64,000 nucleotides of DNA from positions 47,771 through 111,770 of the forward strand of contig JAQXJP010000013.1 in the NCBI GenBank assembly GCA_029008875.1, read 5' to 3'. Source of the DNA: Lachnospiraceae bacterium (GTDB lineage: Bacteria > Bacillota > Clostridia > Lachnospirales > Lachnospiraceae). Position numbers and translations under genes: made by a program. The first letter of the stretch is position 1, and each line of letters starts with the position of its first letter. Below, piece after piece: positions 26,078-35,314 of this stretch. The notes beneath the pieces were generated by a model, which was not told the origin of the DNA, did not search any database, and was given only the letters and a program-made list of their open reading frames with translations.

Positions 26078-29000
26078 TTACTTGAAATAAGCCACTCCCG
26101 ACTCAAAGATCTTCATATCCTGCTCTCCGTAGATGTTGATTGCAACGGACTCCCCTCGTCTCTCGGAATGAGCCATCTTGCCAAGCACACGTCCGTCCGG
26201 AGAAGTGATACCCTCGATTGCCATGTAGGAACCGTTCACGTTCCACTCCTCATCCATGGTGGGAACTCCCGCCTCGTTCACGTACTGAGTTGCAACCTGT
26301 CCGTTTGCAAAAAGCTGATCCAACCACTCCTGCGGAGCAACAAAACGTCCTTCACCGTGGGACGCCGGGTTGCAGTATACCTTGCCAAGCTCTGCACCCT
26401 GGAGCCATGGACTCTTGTTGGTGACAACCTTGGTGTAAACCATCTTGCTGATATGACGATTGATGGTGTTGTAAGTCAAGGTCGGAGAAGTCTCATCCTG
26501 CATGCGAATCTCACCGTAGGGAACCAGTCCAAGCTTGATCAGGGCCTGGAATCCGTTACAGATACCAAGTGCCAGTCCATCACGCTCGTTCAGGAGACGA
26601 TTTACCGCCTCTGTCATCTTGGCATTGCGGAATGCGGTTGCGAAGAACTTTGCGGAGCCTTCCGGTTCGTCACCTGCGGAAAATCCGCCCGGGAACATAA
26701 TAATCTGGGCCTGGTCGATGGCCTTTACAAATTCCTCCACGGAATCTCGAATATCCTCCGCGGTCAGGTTCTTGAATACCTTCACAATGGTGTCTGCGCC
26801 TGCGCGCTCAAATGCTCTTGCACTGTCGTACTCGCAGTTGGTTCCCGGGAAAACAGGAATGAATACGGTAGGTCTGGCAACTTTATTCTTGCAGATATAG
26901 ATTTCCTTGGTGTCAAATACATCCGTCTTCACGTCGGACATATCCTCGTGGCTTCTGGTGTGGAACACACTCTCCAGTTTTCCGGTCCATGCGGCGATTG
27001 CCTCGTCGATTGGAAGAACCATATCATCGCACTCGATAGTCTGTGTGTCATTGACATATCCCACAACGCTCTCCACACCGGCAAGTCCCGCTGCATCCAA
27101 GATGCTACGGACAATCGTAAGCTTCTCCACCGGAATTTCTGCCACAATATTGCCGAATCCCGGAGCAAACAGCGTATTGCTGGTCACATCCTCTTCCATG
27201 GTGACACCCAGCTTATTTCCGAATGCCATCTTGGAAACTGCCGCCGCCAGTCCCTTGCCATCCAATGCGTAGGCAGCCACAATTGCGCCCTGCTGAATCA
27301 TCTCATGAATTGCATCGTACAGTTTCATCACCTGAACATATACCGGAAGATCGTACGCATCCTTCTCAATGGAGAACAGGACAAGCTGGTCACCGGACTG
27401 CTTCAACTCCGGAGTAATGATATCACGCTCTCTCGCCACATCTACGGCAAAGGATACCAGTGTGGGTGGAACGTCAATCTCGTTGAAGGTTCCGGACATG
27501 GAGTCCTTGCCTCCGATGGACGGAAGTCCGAATCCGATCTGTGCGTTGTATGCTCCCAAAAGTGCTGCAAAAGGTTGGCTCCAGCGCTTGGGATCCTCGC
27601 TCATTCTGCGGAAATATTCCTGGAAGGTAAAGCGAATCTTCTTGTAATCCCCACCTGCGGTCACGATTCTTGACAGAGACTCCAACACCGCGTAGATGGA
27701 ACCGTGATACGGACTCCAGCTGGAGAGATACGGGTCAAATCCGTAGGACATCATGGTGACGGTATCGCACTTTCCTTTCAGCACCGGAAGCTTTGCCACC
27801 ATGGACTGGGTCTCGGTCAGCTGGTAGCGTCCGCCGTATGGCATATATACGCTTCCCGCTCCGATGGAACCATCGAACATCTCCACAAGCCCCTTCTGTG
27901 AGCACACATTAAGGTCAGACAACTCTGCGAGCCATGCGCCCTTCATATCGCCCTCTTCCACCTTCTGCGCTACCGCAGGGGTATTGATCTTTGCAAAATA
28001 ATTATCTGCAACCTCCGGCATCTCAACCTCCACATCGGTCTCCTGATGAGCTCCGTTGGTGTCAAGGAATGCCCGGGAAATATTAACAATTTCCTTGCCT
28101 CTCCATACAAGGACAAGTCTTGGCTCCTCGGTCACAACCGCAACCTCAGTTGCCTCCAGATTCTCTTCCTTAGCGTAAGCCATGAACTGCTCCACATCCT
28201 CCGGAGCAACCACAACCGCCATACGCTCCTGAGACTCGGAGATTGCAATCTCCGTTCCGTCCAGACCAGCGTATTTCTTCGGCACCTTATCCAACTGAAC
28301 GGTCAGACCGTCCGCCAACTCACCAATGGCAACGGATACTCCGCCTGCACCGAAATCGTTACACTTCTTGATAATGTGGCTGACTTCTTCTCTTCGGAAA
28401 AGTCTCTGCAGCTTACGCTCGGTAGGCGCATTTCCCTTCTGAACCTCAGCGCCGCACACTGCGGTGGACTCGGTATTGTGAGCCTTGGAGGAACCGGTAG
28501 CTCCGCCGATACCGTCGCGTCCGGTACGTCCTCCGAGGAGAATGATCTTGTCTCCCGGATCGGAGGTAAGTCTCTGCACCGCACGTCTGGGTGCAGCACC
28601 CATAACCGCACCGATCTCCATACGCTTTGCAACGTAATCCGGATGGTACACTTCCTTTACATATCCGGTTGCAAGACCAATCTGGTTACCGTAGGAGCTG
28701 TATCCGTGAGCCGCCTCGCGAACCAGCTTCTTCTGTGGCAATTTCCCGTGGATGGTCTCCGATACCGGAACCGTAGGGTCCGCCGCACCGGTGACACGCA
28801 TGGCCTGATATACATAGGTACGTCCGGAAAGAGGATCGCGGATTGCACCGCCGAGACAGGTGGCAGCGCCACCAAAGGGCTCAATCTCTGTGGGATGGTT
28901 GTGGGTCTCATTCTTGAAGTTCACAAGCCACTCTTCCACCTGGCCGTCCACCTCAACCGGAACTACGATGGAGCAGGCATTGATCTCATCGGACTCCTCC

Positions 29001-29899
29001 TGATCTGCCAGCTTGCCCTCCTTTTTCAGGCGCTTCATACCCACAAGGGCAAGGTCCATCAAGCATACAAACTTGTCACTTCTTCCCTCATAGAGATTCC
29101 GGAAGGATTCCAGGTAATCCTGATATGTTGCCTCCATGGGAGCGCGATAATATCCCTCGTCAAAAGTCACATTCTTAAGCTCGGTAGAGAATGTGGTGTG
29201 ACGACAGTGATCGGACCAATAGGTATCCAATACACGAATCTCTGTCATGGAAGGATTGCGCTTCTCATCGTTCTTGAAATAATTCTGAATATGGAGGAAA
29301 TCCTTGAAGGTCATAGCAAGGTTCAAAGAATCATACAGACCCTTCAGTTCAGCCTCCGCCATCTCAATAAACGCACTCTGTCCGTCCGTTCCGTCGAAAA
29401 TCAATACATCCGCCGGCTCTTCAAAGTTCTGTACAAGAGTCTGGGGCTTGTCCATTCCGATAACGCGGGAATCCACCGGGTTCACACAGTGATTCTTGAT
29501 GGCCTCAAACTGTGCATCGCTGATTTGCCCTTCGATCACATAGGTGGTAGCACTCCGAATAATCGGCTCCTCATTCTCATTCAGCAATTTCACACACTGC
29601 TCTGCGGAATCCGCTCTCTGGTCAAATTGGCCGGGCAAAAATTCCACCGAAAATACTCGTGCATTTCCGTAATCAAAATTCTCTTCATATATATTGTCAA
29701 CCGGCGGCTCTGAAAATACGGTGAGAAGCGCCTTCTTGTAGGTCTCCTCCGAAATATTTTCCACATCGTAACGAATCAGCACTCTGACAGCAGTCACGGT
29801 AGTAATCCCGAGATAGTGCTTAATCTCATGCTTCAACTCCTTTGCTTTCACGGCAAAATCAGGCTTTTTCTCCACATATACGCGGCGTACATTGCTCAT
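26078..29899 (-). CDS. purL: Phosphoribosylformylglycinamidine synthase, single-chain form
   Basis: Purine synthesis enzyme of 1273 residues converting FGAR, glutamine and ATP to FGAM. It is the large single-chain form: an N-terminal PurS-like region, duplicated AIRS-type synthase domains (for example SDHCRHTTFSTEL, NETHNHPTEIEPFGGAATCLGG, and GGRTGRDGIGGATGSS) and a C-terminal glutamine amidotransferase domain with the nucleophile in LGICNGFQAL and the start VFIPVFPGTNCEYD. It has its own promoter, divergent from a LysR gene, and is separated from the purC-purF-purB group by about 13 kb. Confidence 0.97.
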   Translation of the reverse strand: MSNVRRVYVEKKPDFAVKAKELKHEIKHYLGITTVTAVRVLIRYDVENISEETYKKALLTVFSEPPVDNIYEENFDYGNARVFSVEFLPGQFDQRADSAEQCVKLLNENEEPIIRSATTYVIEGQISDAQFEAIKNHCVNPVDSRVIGMDKPQTLVQNFEEPADVLIFDGTDGQSAFIEMAEAELKGLYDSLNLAMTFKDFLHIQNYFKNDEKRNPSMTEIRVLDTYWSDHCRHTTFSTELKNVTFDEGYYRAPMEATYQDYLESFRNLYEGRSDKFVCLMDLALVGMKRLKKEGKLADQEESDEINACSIVVPVEVDGQVEEWLVNFKNETHNHPTEIEPFGGAATCLGGAIRDPLSGRTYVYQAMRVTGAADPTVPVSETIHGKLPQKKLVREAAHGYSSYGNQIGLATGYVKEVYHPDYVAKRMEIGAVMGAAPRRAVQRLTSDPGDKIILLGGRTGRDGIGGATGSSKAHNTESTAVCGAEVQKGNAPTERKLQRLFRREEVSHIIKKCNDFGAGGVSVAIGELADGLTVQLDKVPKKYAGLDGTEIAISESQERMAVVVAPEDVEQFMAYAKEENLEATEVAVVTEEPRLVLVWRGKEIVNISRAFLDTNGAHQETDVEVEMPEVADNYFAKINTPAVAQKVEEGDMKGAWLAELSDLNVCSQKGLVEMFDGSIGAGSVYMPYGGRYQLTETQSMVAKLPVLKGKCDTVTMMSYGFDPYLSSWSPYHGSIYAVLESLSRIVTAGGDYKKIRFTFQEYFRRMSEDPKRWSQPFAALLGAYNAQIGFGLPSIGGKDSMSGTFNEIDVPPTLVSFAVDVARERDIITPELKQSGDQLVLFSIEKDAYDLPVYVQVMKLYDAIHEMIQQGAIVAAYALDGKGLAAAVSKMAFGNKLGVTMEEDVTSNTLFAPGFGNIVAEIPVEKLTIVRSILDAAGLAGVESVVGYVNDTQTIECDDMVLPIDEAIAAWTGKLESVFHTRSHEDMSDVKTDVFDTKEIYICKNKVARPTVFIPVFPGTNCEYDSARAFERAGADTIVKVFKNLTAEDIRDSVEEFVKAIDQAQIIMFPGGFSAGDEPEGSAKFFATAFRNAKMTEAVNRLLNERDGLALGICNGFQALIKLGLVPYGEIRMQDETSPTLTYNTINRHISKMVYTKVVTNKSPWLQGAELGKVYCNPASHGEGRFVAPQEWLDQLFANGQVATQYVNEAGVPTMDEEWNVNGSYMAIEGITSPDGRVLGKMAHSERRGESVAINIYGEQDMKIFESGVAYFK

Positions 29900-29951
29900 T
29901 CTTGCTTCCTCCGATTCAAAAAATTCCTGTAAATACAGTTTCGATGATTTC

Positions 29952-29980
29952 AGTATAGCATCCCGCCTTTAATAAGTGAA
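29952..29980 (-). promoter_or_regulatory. Promoter of purL
   Basis: Minus strand: -35 TTCACT, 17-bp spacer, -10 TATACT, about 50 bases before the ATG. No purine riboswitch or PurR-like box is evident in the gap. Confidence 0.6.
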
Positions 29981-29991
29981 ATTAATTTTTA

Positions 29992-30020
29992 TTGACTCAT
30001 TAATAAGAGATTCTTATAAT
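29992..30020 (+). promoter_or_regulatory. Promoter of the LysR-type regulator gene
   Basis: Plus strand: -35 TTGACT, 17-bp spacer, -10 TATAAT. It is back to back with the purL promoter, with the two -35 boxes about 12 bases apart, and the AT-rich ATTAAT elements between them could serve as a LysR site. Confidence 0.72.
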
Positions 30021-30091
30021 AAAAATGAAAATTTTCCACAGACAGATGTTTTCCTGCGGGAACATAAATCAACGATGGAAGGAGCCTTCCC

Positions 30092-30976
30092 ATGGATATC
30101 AATTACGAGCTTTACAAAGTATTCTATTATGTTGCCACCTCCCTGAGTTTTTCCGAGGCAAGCAAAAAACTATATATCTCACAGTCCGCGGTCAGCCAGT
30201 CGGTAAAGACCCTGGAAAAAAAGCTGGGGCAGCCCCTGTTTGTCCGCAGCACCAAAAGAGTGCAGCTGACCCCTGCCGGCAGCGTGTTGCTCAAGCATGT
30301 GGAGCCCGCCATGAACCTGATTTTCCGCGGGGAGAGCCAGCTTCTGGATTCCGGTGCCCTGGGTCTGGAGCAGTTGCACATCGGAGCCAGCGACACCATC
30401 TGTCGCTATTTTCTGGTTCCCTATCTCAAGGAATTCCACCGGAAATTCCCCAACGTCCCCATCAAGGTGACCAACGCCACCTCCATTCGGTGTGTGGAGC
30501 TTCTGGACCAGCGCAAGGTGGATTTGATTGTGACTAATTTTCCGAATTCCTACCTAAACCACAATTATATTCAAAAAACCGTCCTGAATTTTCAGGACGT
30601 GTTCATTGCCAATCCGCAAGCATTTCCCCTGATGGACCGGGAGATCTCCCTGATGGAGTTGAAGCAATATCCGCTGATGACGTTGGATCGCAACAGCACC
30701 ACCAGCGAGTTCTTGCACCATATGTTTTTGCAGCATCAGTTGGAGCTGGTGCCCGAGATTGAGCTCAGCAGCAATGATCTGCTCATTGATCTGGCCCGCA
30801 TCGGGCTTGGCATCGCCTTCATCCCTGATTACTGCATCACCAAGTCCACCAAGGATCTGTTTTGCGTCAACATCCGCGAGAAAATGCCCAAGCGCCAGAT
30901 GGTGGTCAGCGCCAACACAGCATTTCCCATCTCCTCCACCACCGAGGCATTCCTGTCCCTGCTCCCCACCGTGTAA
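30092..30976 (+). CDS. LysR family transcriptional regulator
   Basis: A 294-residue regulator: winged helix-turn-helix at residues 1-60 (YKVFYYVATSLSFSEASKKLYISQSAVSQSVKTLE, given here only as its position) and an effector-binding domain of the LysR substrate-binding type. The start follows ATGGAAGGAGCC. It is divergent from purL and convergent with a MATE transporter, so its target could be either neighbour or elsewhere. A bidirectional terminator follows. The inducer cannot be predicted. Confidence 0.9.
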   Translation: MDINYELYKVFYYVATSLSFSEASKKLYISQSAVSQSVKTLEKKLGQPLFVRSTKRVQLTPAGSVLLKHVEPAMNLIFRGESQLLDSGALGLEQLHIGASDTICRYFLVPYLKEFHRKFPNVPIKVTNATSIRCVELLDQRKVDLIVTNFPNSYLNHNYIQKTVLNFQDVFIANPQAFPLMDREISLMELKQYPLMTLDRNSTTSEFLHHMFLQHQLELVPEIELSSNDLLIDLARIGLGIAFIPDYCITKSTKDLFCVNIREKMPKRQMVVSANTAFPISSTTEAFLSLLPTV

Positions 30977-31002
30977 CATAAGAAAGAGTTTCGCTCGCGA
31001 AA

Positions 31003-31025
31003 AAGCCCCCAAAATGGGGGGTTTT
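31003..31025 (+). terminator. Bidirectional terminator between LysR and MATE genes
   Basis: CCCCC, AAAAT loop, GGGGGG, then TTTT on the plus strand and a matching GCTTTTT-like run on the minus strand. It ends two convergent genes. Confidence 0.82.
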
Positions 31026-31026
31026 G

Positions 31027-32349
31027 CTATGTTTGGGGTCGCAGCTTGCGGCGGATGCTGAAGATGAGCGGAATCACCATGAGGATCCACATGACGGGCT
31101 CGGACCAGATGACCGCCCAGTATCCCAGATACGGCGTGAGTACGATGGCGAAAACCACTTTCCCCACCAGCTCCACCCCGCTGGAAATGAGGGGTGTCAC
31201 ATGGTCCCCCATCCCCTGAAGTCCGTGCCGGAATATCAAGATGAAGGGAAGGACAAAGTAGAACAGCGTATCCACTCTCTGATACAGACAGGCGGTATCG
31301 ATTACTTCCTGCACGGAGGTATCCGTGATCGCCACAATCAGTTGCGGACAGATGGTATAGGCAATCAGCACGGTAATCCCACACCAGATCAAATTGATAA
31401 TGATGGTGTTCCGAATTCCGATTTTGATTCGATCCATCCTATTGGCGCCGTAATTCTGCCCACAGAAGGTGGACATGGTATTTCCGAACACCATAAAGGG
31501 CATCATCAGGAAGGTGGAAAGCTTCCGGGTCGCTGCGTGAGCCACGATAATGTTGGTTCCCAGCGAATTGATGGCAGACTGCAAGGTCACGGTTCCAAAG
31601 CCCACCAGACTGCTCATAAAGCCCATGGAAAATCCGGCGGGGAGAAGCTCCCCCACCAGCTGGCTGTCCCATTTGAACTCCGGAAGATGAAACCGGAACA
31701 GGGAGTATCGGATACATGCGTAGATGTAGCACAGCAGCGCGGAAAAAGCCTGGGAAAAAACCGTTGCCACCGCGGCACCACCCACGCCCGTGTGCAGGTA
31801 TCCCACACACAGAATATCCAGTCCGATGTTGATCACCGCCGACAGGATCAGGAAAAACAGCGGAGTATATGCATCCCCGATGGCTCGAAGGTTCGCCGCC
31901 AGCAGATTGTAGACCATGGAAAAAATCAGTCCGTACAAAATCACAACGATGTAGGCACGGGACTGTGCCCGGTGCTCCTCCATGACCTGGAGCCAGTTTA
32001 GGATATGATCCAGTCCCGCCACACTGAACAGGGAGATGAATACCGCAAGGACCACTCCCAGCAAAAGGGAGAGGGCAAAGCACCGCTTCACCTGATTCTC
32101 GTCCCGGCTACCAAAGTATCTGGCGGCCACCACACCAAATCCGTTCGCCACTCCCATGATAAATCCCACCAGCAAATCGCTCAGAGTGCTGACCGAGCCC
32201 ACCGCTGCCAGCGCATCATTCCCCAGATAGGTTCCGATGATTCTGGTATCCGCCAGGTTGTATGCTAGGTTAAACAGACTTCCAATAAAAATGGGAATTG
32301 CAAACTGCAGGATAACCTTCGTAATATTGCCTTTCGTCAAATCTCGCAT
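31027..32349 (-). CDS. MATE family efflux transporter
   Basis: A 440-residue integral membrane protein with about twelve hydrophobic segments in two repeats and MATE hallmarks (opening GNITKVILQFAIPIFIGS, and GFGVVAARYFGS, GTVTLQSAINSLG). MATE proteins export cationic drugs or metabolites with Na+ or H+ exchange; the substrate is not predictable. The ATG at 32349 follows GGAGGAAGAATC and overlaps the end of the helicase gene by 13 bases, so the two are translationally coupled. Confidence 0.93.
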   Translation of the reverse strand: MRDLTKGNITKVILQFAIPIFIGSLFNLAYNLADTRIIGTYLGNDALAAVGSVSTLSDLLVGFIMGVANGFGVVAARYFGSRDENQVKRCFALSLLLGVVLAVFISLFSVAGLDHILNWLQVMEEHRAQSRAYIVVILYGLIFSMVYNLLAANLRAIGDAYTPLFFLILSAVINIGLDILCVGYLHTGVGGAAVATVFSQAFSALLCYIYACIRYSLFRFHLPEFKWDSQLVGELLPAGFSMGFMSSLVGFGTVTLQSAINSLGTNIIVAHAATRKLSTFLMMPFMVFGNTMSTFCGQNYGANRMDRIKIGIRNTIIINLIWCGITVLIAYTICPQLIVAITDTSVQEVIDTACLYQRVDTLFYFVLPFILIFRHGLQGMGDHVTPLISSGVELVGKVVFAIVLTPYLGYWAVIWSEPVMWILMVIPLIFSIRRKLRPQT

Positions 32350-34712
32350 GGCGATTCTTCCTCCAAAGTATTCCAAAATCGGTGCACGGTATCCTCAATG
32401 GTATCCAGATTGCAAATCTCCCGCCGGGCCCATTCCCTGGGGTACAGAGGTTCATAATCCCTCTGCAAAAAGCGCTCGTCCAGCAGCAGGATAATTCCTC
32501 TATCCTCCGTGGTGCGGATGACGCGCCCCGCGGCCTGCAGCACCTTGTTGATGCCCGGATAGCGGTAGGCGTAGTCAAACCCGTTCCCCGATTCCTCATC
32601 ATAATAGTTTTTTAAAATCTCCCGCTCATTGCTGATCTGGGGAAGCCCGGTTCCCACGATAATGGTCCCGATGAGCGCATCATTTTTCAGATCGATGCCC
32701 TCCCCGAAAATGCCTCCCATGACGCAAAAAGCGACCAGCGTTTTCCCGTCCTCCACGGTAAAATGCTCCAGGAACGCTTCCCGCTCCTGCTCCCGCATTC
32801 CGTTTCTTTGCACAATGCAGACCACATCCTGCGTTTCTTCCTGCTCCTCGAGCATGTCCAGAAATATCTCGCTCACCTGATCCATCACCTTGTAGGACGG
32901 GAAAAATACCATATAATTTCCCTTTTTGCAGGAGATCGCCTTCCGAATGTAACTAGCCATCTTGGCAAACTCTCTGTGATTCCTCCTGGTGTACTTGGTG
33001 CTCACATCCCGGCAAAAGGCAAGAAGCCTCTGCTCCGGGGAGAAGGTGGTCTCCGCGTAGATGGCATAATTGTCCTCCAGGGTGCTCAAAAGCCTCTTGT
33101 AGTAATGGATGGGCAGAAGGGTCGCGGAAAAAAATACGGTGGACTGGGCCTTGTTCAGGCAGTTCTGCAGGTTTTTGGACGGGTCCACACAGAACAGTTT
33201 GAGCTTGAACCGCTTGTCCTCGCACATTTCCGAGTAGATGACATAGCGCTCGTCCGCGATTTCACTGATATCCAGAAAACTTCTCACCTGGAAATAGAAG
33301 TCCAAGACCTCCTTTTTCCCGGGAAAATCGTAGCTTTTTTGCATGAAGCTGTCCATGGCGGTGGCCAGATTCATAAGTGCCAGAATAAAGTTGCCGATGC
33401 TGTCGTAAATCACATAATTCTCGCACTCTCTCTTGTACTCCAGAAGGATTTTATTGCAGCGCTCCAACGCCCGCTCAATGCGTTTGCTGTGGGGCTTCAT
33501 AATCTTTTTGATCTCCAGGAAATCCTCCTTGTAGAGCTCGGCACTGTACATTTCCCGGCTCCGCTCCACCAGATTGTGGGCCTCGTCCACCAGGAACAGA
33601 TAATCCCCCTTCACCCCCTCCTGGAAAAAGCGCTTCAGGTACACCTTGGGGTCGAAGACATAGTTGTAATCACAGACGATATCGTCCGCCCAGGTGGCCA
33701 CATCCAGACTCATCTCAAAGGGGCACACCATCCATTCCCGGGCCTGTTCCCAGATCTCGTCCCGGGTGAAGGTGTCGGATTTCTGCAGAAGGTCGTACAC
33801 CGCGTCGTTCACCCTGTCATAATGGCCTTTGGCGTAAGGGCAATGGTCCGGATTGCACTCCATCTCCTCGCACAGGCACAGTTTTTCCTTGGCCGTCAGT
33901 TGAATCACCTTGGCCTTGTAGCCCTGCTCCCTCAGAAGGGCGAAGGTATCCTTGGCCACGGTTCCCGTGATGGTCTTGGCGGTCAGATAAAAAATCCGAT
34001 CACCCAGCCCCTCCCCCACGGCTTTCACCGCCGGAAAAACGGTGGAGATGGTCTTGCCCACTCCGGTGGGGGCCTGAATGAACAGATTCTTGCGCCGGGC
34101 GATGGTGCGGTACACATCCCCCACCAGTTGCTTCTGTCCCCTGCGGTATTCGAAGGGGAATTCCAGCGGGGCGATGGACGCCTGCCGCTCTATGCGCCAA
34201 TAGTAGCTGAAATCCGCCCATTTCTGATACTCGGCCATGAGTTTTTCAAACCATTCGGTCAACTCCCCGATGGTGTATTCCCGCCGAAAATATTTGCGCT
34301 CCTCCGTGTCCAGGTTGCAGTAGGTCATCTGCACTCCCATCTGTTCCTTCCCGTTCTGGGATGCAAAAATGTACGCATAGCAGAGAGCCTGGGCCAGATG
34401 CACGTAGATGGGCTCCTTCAAAAAGTCAAGGTCCATGTACATCCCCTTGATTTCATCGATGACCCAGATTCCGTTCTCATCGGGAAAAATTCCGTCGGCA
34501 CGCCCCTCCACCACGATCTCGTACTCCCCTGCATCGTGGATGAACTGTAACGGGACCTCCGCCATGTATTCCTCCCCCTGCTCCTTCTGAATCTTCCGGT
34601 GCATGCGGGAGCCCTCCAGCATTGCGTCCGGATTCATGGCAGGTCCGTGTCGATTGTCAATATCTCCCTCGCGGAATATGAATTCCACAAGACTCCGAAC
34701 CGATATCTGCAT
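32337..34712 (-). CDS. RecB-like nuclease fused to DinG/XPD-type helicase
   Basis: A 791-residue protein. The N-terminus (about 1-180) looks like a PD-(D/E)XK nuclease of RecB/Cas4 type: His38, Asp73 in EGRADGIF, and Glu87-Ile-Lys89 in VIDEIKG. The helicase follows: Walker A QAPTGVGKT (213-221), a cysteine cluster LCLCEEMECNPDHC that fits the XPD/DinG iron-sulfur site, Walker B LVDEAHN, and the C-terminal QAAGRVIRTTEDRG motif VI. It probably acts in DNA repair. The ATG at 34712 has GGGAG eight bases upstream; an in-frame GTG five codons earlier is an alternative. The MATE start overlaps its end. Confidence 0.87.
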   Translation of the reverse strand: MQISVRSLVEFIFREGDIDNRHGPAMNPDAMLEGSRMHRKIQKEQGEEYMAEVPLQFIHDAGEYEIVVEGRADGIFPDENGIWVIDEIKGMYMDLDFLKEPIYVHLAQALCYAYIFASQNGKEQMGVQMTYCNLDTEERKYFRREYTIGELTEWFEKLMAEYQKWADFSYYWRIERQASIAPLEFPFEYRRGQKQLVGDVYRTIARRKNLFIQAPTGVGKTISTVFPAVKAVGEGLGDRIFYLTAKTITGTVAKDTFALLREQGYKAKVIQLTAKEKLCLCEEMECNPDHCPYAKGHYDRVNDAVYDLLQKSDTFTRDEIWEQAREWMVCPFEMSLDVATWADDIVCDYNYVFDPKVYLKRFFQEGVKGDYLFLVDEAHNLVERSREMYSAELYKEDFLEIKKIMKPHSKRIERALERCNKILLEYKRECENYVIYDSIGNFILALMNLATAMDSFMQKSYDFPGKKEVLDFYFQVRSFLDISEIADERYVIYSEMCEDKRFKLKLFCVDPSKNLQNCLNKAQSTVFFSATLLPIHYYKRLLSTLEDNYAIYAETTFSPEQRLLAFCRDVSTKYTRRNHREFAKMASYIRKAISCKKGNYMVFFPSYKVMDQVSEIFLDMLEEQEETQDVVCIVQRNGMREQEREAFLEHFTVEDGKTLVAFCVMGGIFGEGIDLKNDALIGTIIVGTGLPQISNEREILKNYYDEESGNGFDYAYRYPGINKVLQAAGRVIRTTEDRGIILLLDERFLQRDYEPLYPREWARREICNLDTIEDTVHRFWNTLEEESPCEI

Positions 34713-34744
34713 CGCAAACTCCCTCACGAATCATTCCGTAAATA

Positions 34745-34776
34745 GAAAAAATGCCCTGTTCCCGCAAAGGGAACAA
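34745..34776 (-). terminator. Terminator after the HPr-like gene
   Basis: GTTCCC (34758-34763) with GGGAAC (34769-34774), then on the minus strand AGGGCATTTTTT. It lies between the HPr-like gene and the helicase gene. Confidence 0.72.
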
Positions 34777-34806
34777 GACATCTTCCTCATGTCCATTTCT
34801 ATTCTA

Positions 34807-35040
34807 TTATGCAACCACAAATTTATCAACGAATTTTTCAAAAGCTGCATTTATCCCACCGTAACAAATCGTCATGTTTTTGTGTAGTCCAATGGCGAGC
34901 ATTCCCATGATGGATTTGGCATCAATCACAGCCCGGTTGTAATACACGTCGATGTCAAAATCACACTTCTCTGCCACACTGACAAAATCCTTCACCTCTT
35001 GGACATCCGCAAAACGAACAGTTTTTTCCGTATCGTACAT
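34807..35040 (-). CDS. HPr-like protein without the PTS histidine
   Basis: A 77-residue protein with the HPr fold signature around the regulatory serine (DAKSIMGMLAIG, Ser43 corresponding to HPr Ser46), so it belongs to the PTS-HPr family by sequence. The segment where HPr carries the phosphorylated His15 (GxHARPA) is absent; no histidine occurs in the first 40 residues. It therefore cannot act as a normal phosphocarrier and may be a Crh-like regulatory paralogue. The ATG at 35040 follows GTGAGGTTATT. It has its own consensus promoter and terminator. Confidence 0.78.
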   Translation of the reverse strand: MYDTEKTVRFADVQEVKDFVSVAEKCDFDIDVYYNRAVIDAKSIMGMLAIGLHKNMTICYGGINAAFEKFVDKFVVA

Positions 35041-35082
35041 AATAACCTCACTTTCAAAAACAACCATCGCTTTGATGGGGCA

Positions 35083-35111
35083 ATTATGCCACAGGAATTT
35101 TGAACTGTCAA
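35083..35111 (-). promoter_or_regulatory. Promoter of the HPr-like gene
   Basis: Minus strand: -35 TTGACA, 17-bp spacer, -10 CATAAT, about 40 bases before the start codon. It is a close match to the sigma-A consensus. Confidence 0.8.
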
Positions 35112-35120
35112 AAGTCACAC

Positions 35121-35170
35121 GGTAACGTTTCCATGACCATTTTCTGATACTTTTTTACGAAAACGTTACC
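35121..35170. promoter_or_regulatory. Paired GGTAACGTTT inverted sites upstream of the HPr-like promoter
   Basis: GGTAACGTTT at 35121-35130 and its exact complement AAACGTTACC at 35161-35170, 40 bp centre to centre. Each has a palindromic AACGTT core. They lie just upstream of the -35 box, a position for activator binding or looping. I do not recognise the regulator. Confidence 0.6.
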
Positions 35171-35262
35171 ATTTTGCAGGGCTCCTATTATGCCGGTGGA
35201 AACTTTAAAGCACCTTTCCGGTTTCCTATTGGTGTTTTTCTCCAAATTGCAGAGGCCAAATC

Positions 35263-35294
35263 AAAAAAAGATAGAGAATTTTCACAAAATTCTC
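35263..35294 (-). terminator. Terminator at the end of the polyamine/GGDEF/LysR transcript
   Basis: GAGAATTTT, loop CAC, AAAATTCTC (35274-35294), followed on the minus strand by a run of seven T after ATC. It is about 20 bases after the LysR stop. Confidence 0.87.
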
Positions 35295-35314
35295 CACCTT
35301 TTTCATGACTTTAC

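Noticed and set aside
26063..27673. Long open frame on the plus strand opposite purL, and another at 28046-29713
   Set aside because: Both are antisense shadows of purL: codon bias follows purL, there is no ribosome site, and the translations show no recognisable motif.
32763..34550. 595-codon plus-strand frame opposite the helicase gene
   Set aside because: Antisense of a convincing nuclease-helicase gene, with composition typical of a shadow frame (rich in His, Leu and Gly).
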